Shown piece by piece: positions 59,170-64,000 of a stretch of DNA of 64,000 bases. The notes under the pieces were generated by a model. That model made no database searches and was not told the origin of the DNA. It saw only the letters and a program-made list of their open reading frames with translations. Source of the DNA: Trochalopteron elliotii (lineage: Eukaryota > Chordata > Aves > Passeriformes > Leiothrichidae); NCBI GenBank assembly GCA_024734555.1, contig JANPWX010019821.1, positions 486,527 through 550,526 on the forward strand. Reading direction: 5' to 3'. Every line of letters starts with the position of its first letter. The first letter of the stretch is position 1. The position numbers and the translations under genes are program-made.

Positions 59170-62100
59170 AAAATTAACCCAGTCAGAAAAATTGACAAAA
59201 CCATTGGGAAAAAATAAAAAAAAAATAAAAAGGAGCATCTTTACCCACTGAAAACTGAAAAAAGATAGTTCTGAGGACTATACATAACAATAATTATAAA
59301 AAGTAACAGAGCTAAACTTCATGTTTGACTGCCACATCTTACATTTTTGACTTTTCTTTGAACATCCTCTACTAGCGACTACATAATATTTCTTCTAGGC
59401 TTTTCATGAGAGAAATGACTTGAATCCCAACAGGCACATGTCTTCCATTCCATCGACAATGGAATAGTTCAGTAGGGCCCAGCTCTCGTACACCAAAATA
59501 TGGCTGTGAAAGGATATCTTATGTCCATTTTGATACAGCTATCATCACATTTGCATTTGTCTCCAGTGGCACAGCAAAATGTCCATTAAGCATCACTGGA
59601 CTGGGATGTGCCCTGGAATGGGACTCATTTAATATCAACCCTTTGAAGCTGAATAGGGAGAAGAACTAAGGGCAAAGAGAAAGAAGACAACTAGGCATGC
59701 CCAAATTTCTCAGTATCTTCTAGGTCAATTTTTAAATCTTGCCTGAATAACAGAATCTGGAACAGAACCCTCATTCTGCAGCAACCAAAGTCAGTGAGGT
59801 GGAACAGACTCAACTCCAATGTGGCAAAACTGGGCCAGCCCTAACCCTGATAATCTCCAATGTCCTCTGCAAATTTCTTATGGTTCTTTGGATTTATGGA
59901 TTCACTGAGACTACAAATGACAGCAAGTACTCACAACACAGATACACAGACAAGTCTTTTGCCTTTTTTAGTTCCTTCTTCGGAAACAAGAGGAATATAT
60001 GAAAATGCTTCACAATAACAGTATATTGAATAATGCCTTCAAAATATATATAACAGTAAAAGAAAGCCTGTTTCATTTCTCAACTAAAGTGGTGTAACTC
60101 TTTAAAAGGAATTCCTTCCTTCGATAATCAGCATCCTACAGTATTACATACTACTTGAAAATACACTGGAAGTCTAGTCTAGTCCAGTATATAACATTTA
60201 ACTGGAAAATTTTCTCAGCTGTAAGAACAGCCAGCTATAACTTACTTCTTTTATAGTAGTTTAAGTTCCAAAATAAAAAAGTCAACAAACTTACTGAAAG
60301 AAAATGACCAAATTGCAAATGGAAGATTTTATTTTAGAAACAAAGTATTTATCACAGATTCCTCTTTTGCTAACAGTGAAGAATTAATTATATTTCTACA
60401 AACTTAAAGCAAAAAAAAGGCCCAATGAGTTTTAATGAAAGGCACAAAACATGCAATAAATTAGTTTGCATTTACTTAATTATAAAGTCCTTTTCCACAC
60501 GTTATTTTATATTAGTTATCTCTTGCAAAGTATATATTTTGTTCTATATACTAGTTAATATTTCTATATTAATTAAAAAATCATTTATATCAATATTATC
60601 TAATTCTAGAACTTAGGGAAGAAAGAATTTTTAATTCTGTCATTTAATACATTTTATTATGTATAAAAGTATGTGAATAGATGATAGAAAACATTAATGA
60701 ACGTATGCCCATCTTATTTCATTGGGAATTTAGCAATCAGTAGTGGTAAAGAATACTTCATGTCCGAGACATAAACTACCCATACTCCTTTGGTTTTAGA
60801 ATTCATTTGGAAACCTGCAATGGGTCTTAAAGAACATAATTTTTACAAATATATCGATCTTTAAATTCCAATTTCTACGCTTTTAGTTATCAGTTGAACC
60901 CGAAGCTGTGGATACTAATAAAGGGAACTAAAGAGAAAAGAATCCCATAAACTAGTCCTTATTTATAGTTTATTTTGGGTAGGAAATATACAAATACATC
61001 TCAAAAATAAAGGAGACAGGAAAGAAAAAAGAATAATGTCTATGCTGAGAAGAAGAGAAATAAGGGAAGAGCAATTTCAAGGCTGTATGTGTGAAAGTAG
61101 TTGAGCAAGTGCTATTAATCTTAAATAAAACTGCGTGGCTAAATGCACACAGGATTGAAAATTTACCCAGAACTAACTGCTACAGTGAGGTCAGAAACAT
61201 GTTTGTCAAATTTCTCTTATGTGCTAACTTGTTGGGAGAACAAACCTCATTTGAGGTTAATTTTTCTTTAATTTGCATTATTCATTTGCCACAGATGGAC
61301 AGACTTGTCTATAAGATAGCATAATTTTATGCTGTCTTAAATCAGAGGTTATTGTATGAGGATAATGATCAAATAATAATAAATGAAGAAGAAAAGGAGA
61401 AAATTACACCACAGAAAAAAATCCCACAATGCCAGTCCCATGCAATGAAAAGTATTCTAAAAGCAAAATACTGTGGAAAATGAAAAGTATATTCTTCTAC
61501 AGAGTAAAACCTGGACAGCAGCAGTGAAGACAGGTAACAGCTTTCACACAATCAGTTCTTGACCTCAATGATATTCTGCAAGTAAATGACTCATGGGTAA
61601 GTTATAAATAATAAAATTAAATATTTATAGTTCACATACTGCAGCTCTTAAAAGTCTCCACCAGTCTGGCCGGCAAGCACTGAGGAAACCACAAATGCAA
61701 TATTCATTTACAGGGCTCATGCTCATTTTCTGTCATGCACATGGGCATCACTTAGCCGTTTAGATTTTGTGTCCCTGAAGTGTCAGCCTCACAGAAGGCT
61801 TGCAGCATTAACTGCTCTCTTCTGGTAACAGCTTCCATTAGGGCAGCATTTGTGGTGCCATCTGAGGCACTATTGATTTCTTAAAAGGAATTGAGTCCGT
61901 CTGTCAACAAATCTATCATTTATTCAGTATCCCACATTGTTCAGCAAACCTGACTCTGCTTTCTCTTTCATTCTTGACATCATGCTACATCTAAGAAAGT
62001 GGATTAGAGATTTCAAGAATAAGTTCTCAGTCCCCACGTGCAAAGCAACAAAAATGGCAAACCAGGATTTCAGTAAAAATACCTAATGTTCCCCAGTACG

Positions 62101-63892
62101 GGTGATGGTCAACAATCCTCTCTTTAGCCTGAATCTTCTCAGTGGTTTCAAAAGACACAGAAAAACCAGTACACATCGAGTACAAGTCCAAGTACCATTC
62201 TTTAAATACGTCTTTTCCAACAGGTGCATAGCAGTCTGCCCTTACTTTACAAGAAGCGTTTTTAAAAGAGAAAAGCAACCAAAAATTCTAGCCGAACAAG
62301 ACACTTCCCTGAGCACAGGCAAAAGAAAGACCCAGCATGGTATGACACAGCTCATTTATGCTACCCATATGAAAACAGTCAGCTGGGATTGCTGCAAGAG
62401 TGTCCCTTCAGAAGCACATTCCAGGGCTCAGCTGAACATATTGAACCATAACCATGGTAAGGGTCAAGCAGGAGCAAACACACCTTTGCTTCCACACCAA
62501 GTGGGAGAGAAGGGCGCCTTGAAGCCATGAGTAGAACTGGGGAACCCCTGCAAGCACTGAGAGCAGCACCCCAGCTGGTCCCCCTCAAGCCCCTCACAGC
62601 CTGGGGTTATCCCTGCATGTTGGTCACCTTGCATGAGGAAACACATCATGAATGCCTGCAAGCATGACATAGGATGTGCATGCATTGGTGGGAGGAATGG
62701 AGGAAGAAAAGTAAGATCATGGAACGTATTCCTTAGAGGGGATGAAGTAATGCCCATTTGAAAGGCTATTAGAGTGATGTGAAAGGCTAAGAGCTTACAT
62801 AATGAACAGTATATACAAGTAGATATTACAGCAATTTGATCCATCACTATGTGGATTATTCCAGAATCAGAAACTGAGCTATGTAGTCATTGATCTGGCA
62901 AATATTAACTCTGGAGCACACCCAATCAAAAGTGCTGCAACTAACAAATAATGTCTCCTGACAGACAAGACCCTCAATCATGGTGACAAAGTCATCAGCT
63001 CTCAGTGATCCAGCTGAAAGTGCAACTCATACACTAATCTGATGTGATAAAGGCCTAGATAAGAACTTTTGGTTAACTGAGGAATCCTCACCATGCTAAG
63101 CACTTGAACTGTCGGATAGACACACCATATAATTATATCATTATGCCTCAGAGGACACTTGTCATAATGCCTACTGTGCATTTTAAAAAAAGTTTTTATG
63201 GAAGAGGGTGAGGATAAACACAAAGATTTCCAACCTTCTACTTATTTAGAATCCCCCAACACACATTTTTTTCAACTACTCATCTTGCTTACCTGCCTCA
63301 GATAAGTAATTCCTTTCTATCCACCTTTGGTAATATTTCAGTATGCTTAATCACTTTTCCCACATGCTTTGACTGTAGAAATTTTGTAACGTCAAGGATC
63401 ATGTTGGCTCGTTTCCCACTCAGCAAAGTGCTTTATTCCTGTACTTTCTTTCAGCAGACTGTAGGAATAATTTTACCATGAGAAACTACTTCCAAGCTTC
63501 CAACTAGTGCTTTATAGACACATATGGTTAAATATATTTCCCTGTCAGAAATAATTACTGAGTAAAAAATCTTTCATCAGTACTTTTGCCCCTCATAATA
63601 ATCCCAGTTGTTAAACGATTGCTTAGAAGGAAAATAAGCATTAAATTTATAAGATTTGACATTCAATCTTCAGAAGAGCAAATTAATGGTAGGTTGAAAA
63701 CACTGGAGAAAGAAGTCCTCCAGAGGCATTCCGTGAACATGGAGCCTTACACCAATGCATCTCAATGGTGTTTAATAAAAGCCAGCTATTGGCATCAGGG
63801 CAGGAACTCATTCTCTCTGTCATACAAGTTTCTGTCTCCTTGCCAAAGAAAAAGTTTCCAGCTCACAATAGTTTGTAGTAGGGAAAGCTGGA

Positions 63893-64000
<108 letters not shown>

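Noticed and set aside
62102..62530. 142-codon plus-strand open frame, the longest in the window
   Set aside because: It has no recognisable domain, overlaps an open frame on the other strand, and its composition shifts halfway. Length alone is weak evidence in 64 kb of intron.
63290..63345. Minus-strand GGCAG/GTAAGC donor preceded by a short open frame (..YYQRWIERNYLSEA), considered as the missing FRMD3 5' exon
   Set aside because: The residues do not resemble the expected F1 start and no convincing acceptor precedes it. A lone donor consensus is common by chance.

Overview
This window is vertebrate nuclear DNA, almost certainly from a bird. It is AT-rich and intron-dominated, and it carries CR1-type LINE copies (two of them ending in the inverted ATTCTATG-like octamer tail) and LTRs of the kind found in bird endogenous retroviruses. 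It holds no bacterial-type gene, no RNA gene I can support, no CRISPR array and no CpG-island promoter.

The only gene I can support is on the minus strand. Nine coding exons, from 53704-53808 down to 1474-1562, encode about 259 contiguous residues that I recognise as the FERM domain of FRMD3 (FERM domain-containing protein 3, also called protein 4.1O). All nine have AG acceptors and GT donors and join in frame without a gap (cumulative phases 0,1,2,1,2,0,2,0,2). Together they cover most of the F1 lobe, all of F2 and essentially all of F3. The 5' exons (N-terminus and first F1 strands) and the 3' exons (FERM-adjacent region, acidic linker, C-terminal membrane segment) lie outside the window. 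FRMD3 is Z-linked in chicken as I recall, so a Z-chromosome origin is likely but inferred.

Layout by increasing coordinate: an LTR end (1 to about 190); FRMD3 exons I, H, G and F (1.5-6.8 kb); a 10.6-kb intron with few recognisable repeats; exons E and D (17.4-18.7 kb); a 13.2-kb intron that is the main repeat landing site (three plus-strand CR1 copies and one plus-strand LTR, the third CR1 apparently nested in that LTR); exon C (31.9 kb); an 8.6-kb intron with a 512-bp LTR and a minus-strand CR1 end; exon B (40.6 kb); a 13.0-kb intron with a CR1 end, a GATATA-hexamer array and an LTR fragment; exon A (53.7 kb); and 10.2 kb of 5' intron ending in a (TTTC)n tract that runs off the window.

I found no undescribed system. 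The observations most worth checking are the nested CR1-in-LTR arrangement, a U-rich tract directly after the weak exon C donor, an atypical exon H donor, and an unexplained ORF near 62.1 kb with a possible splice donor.
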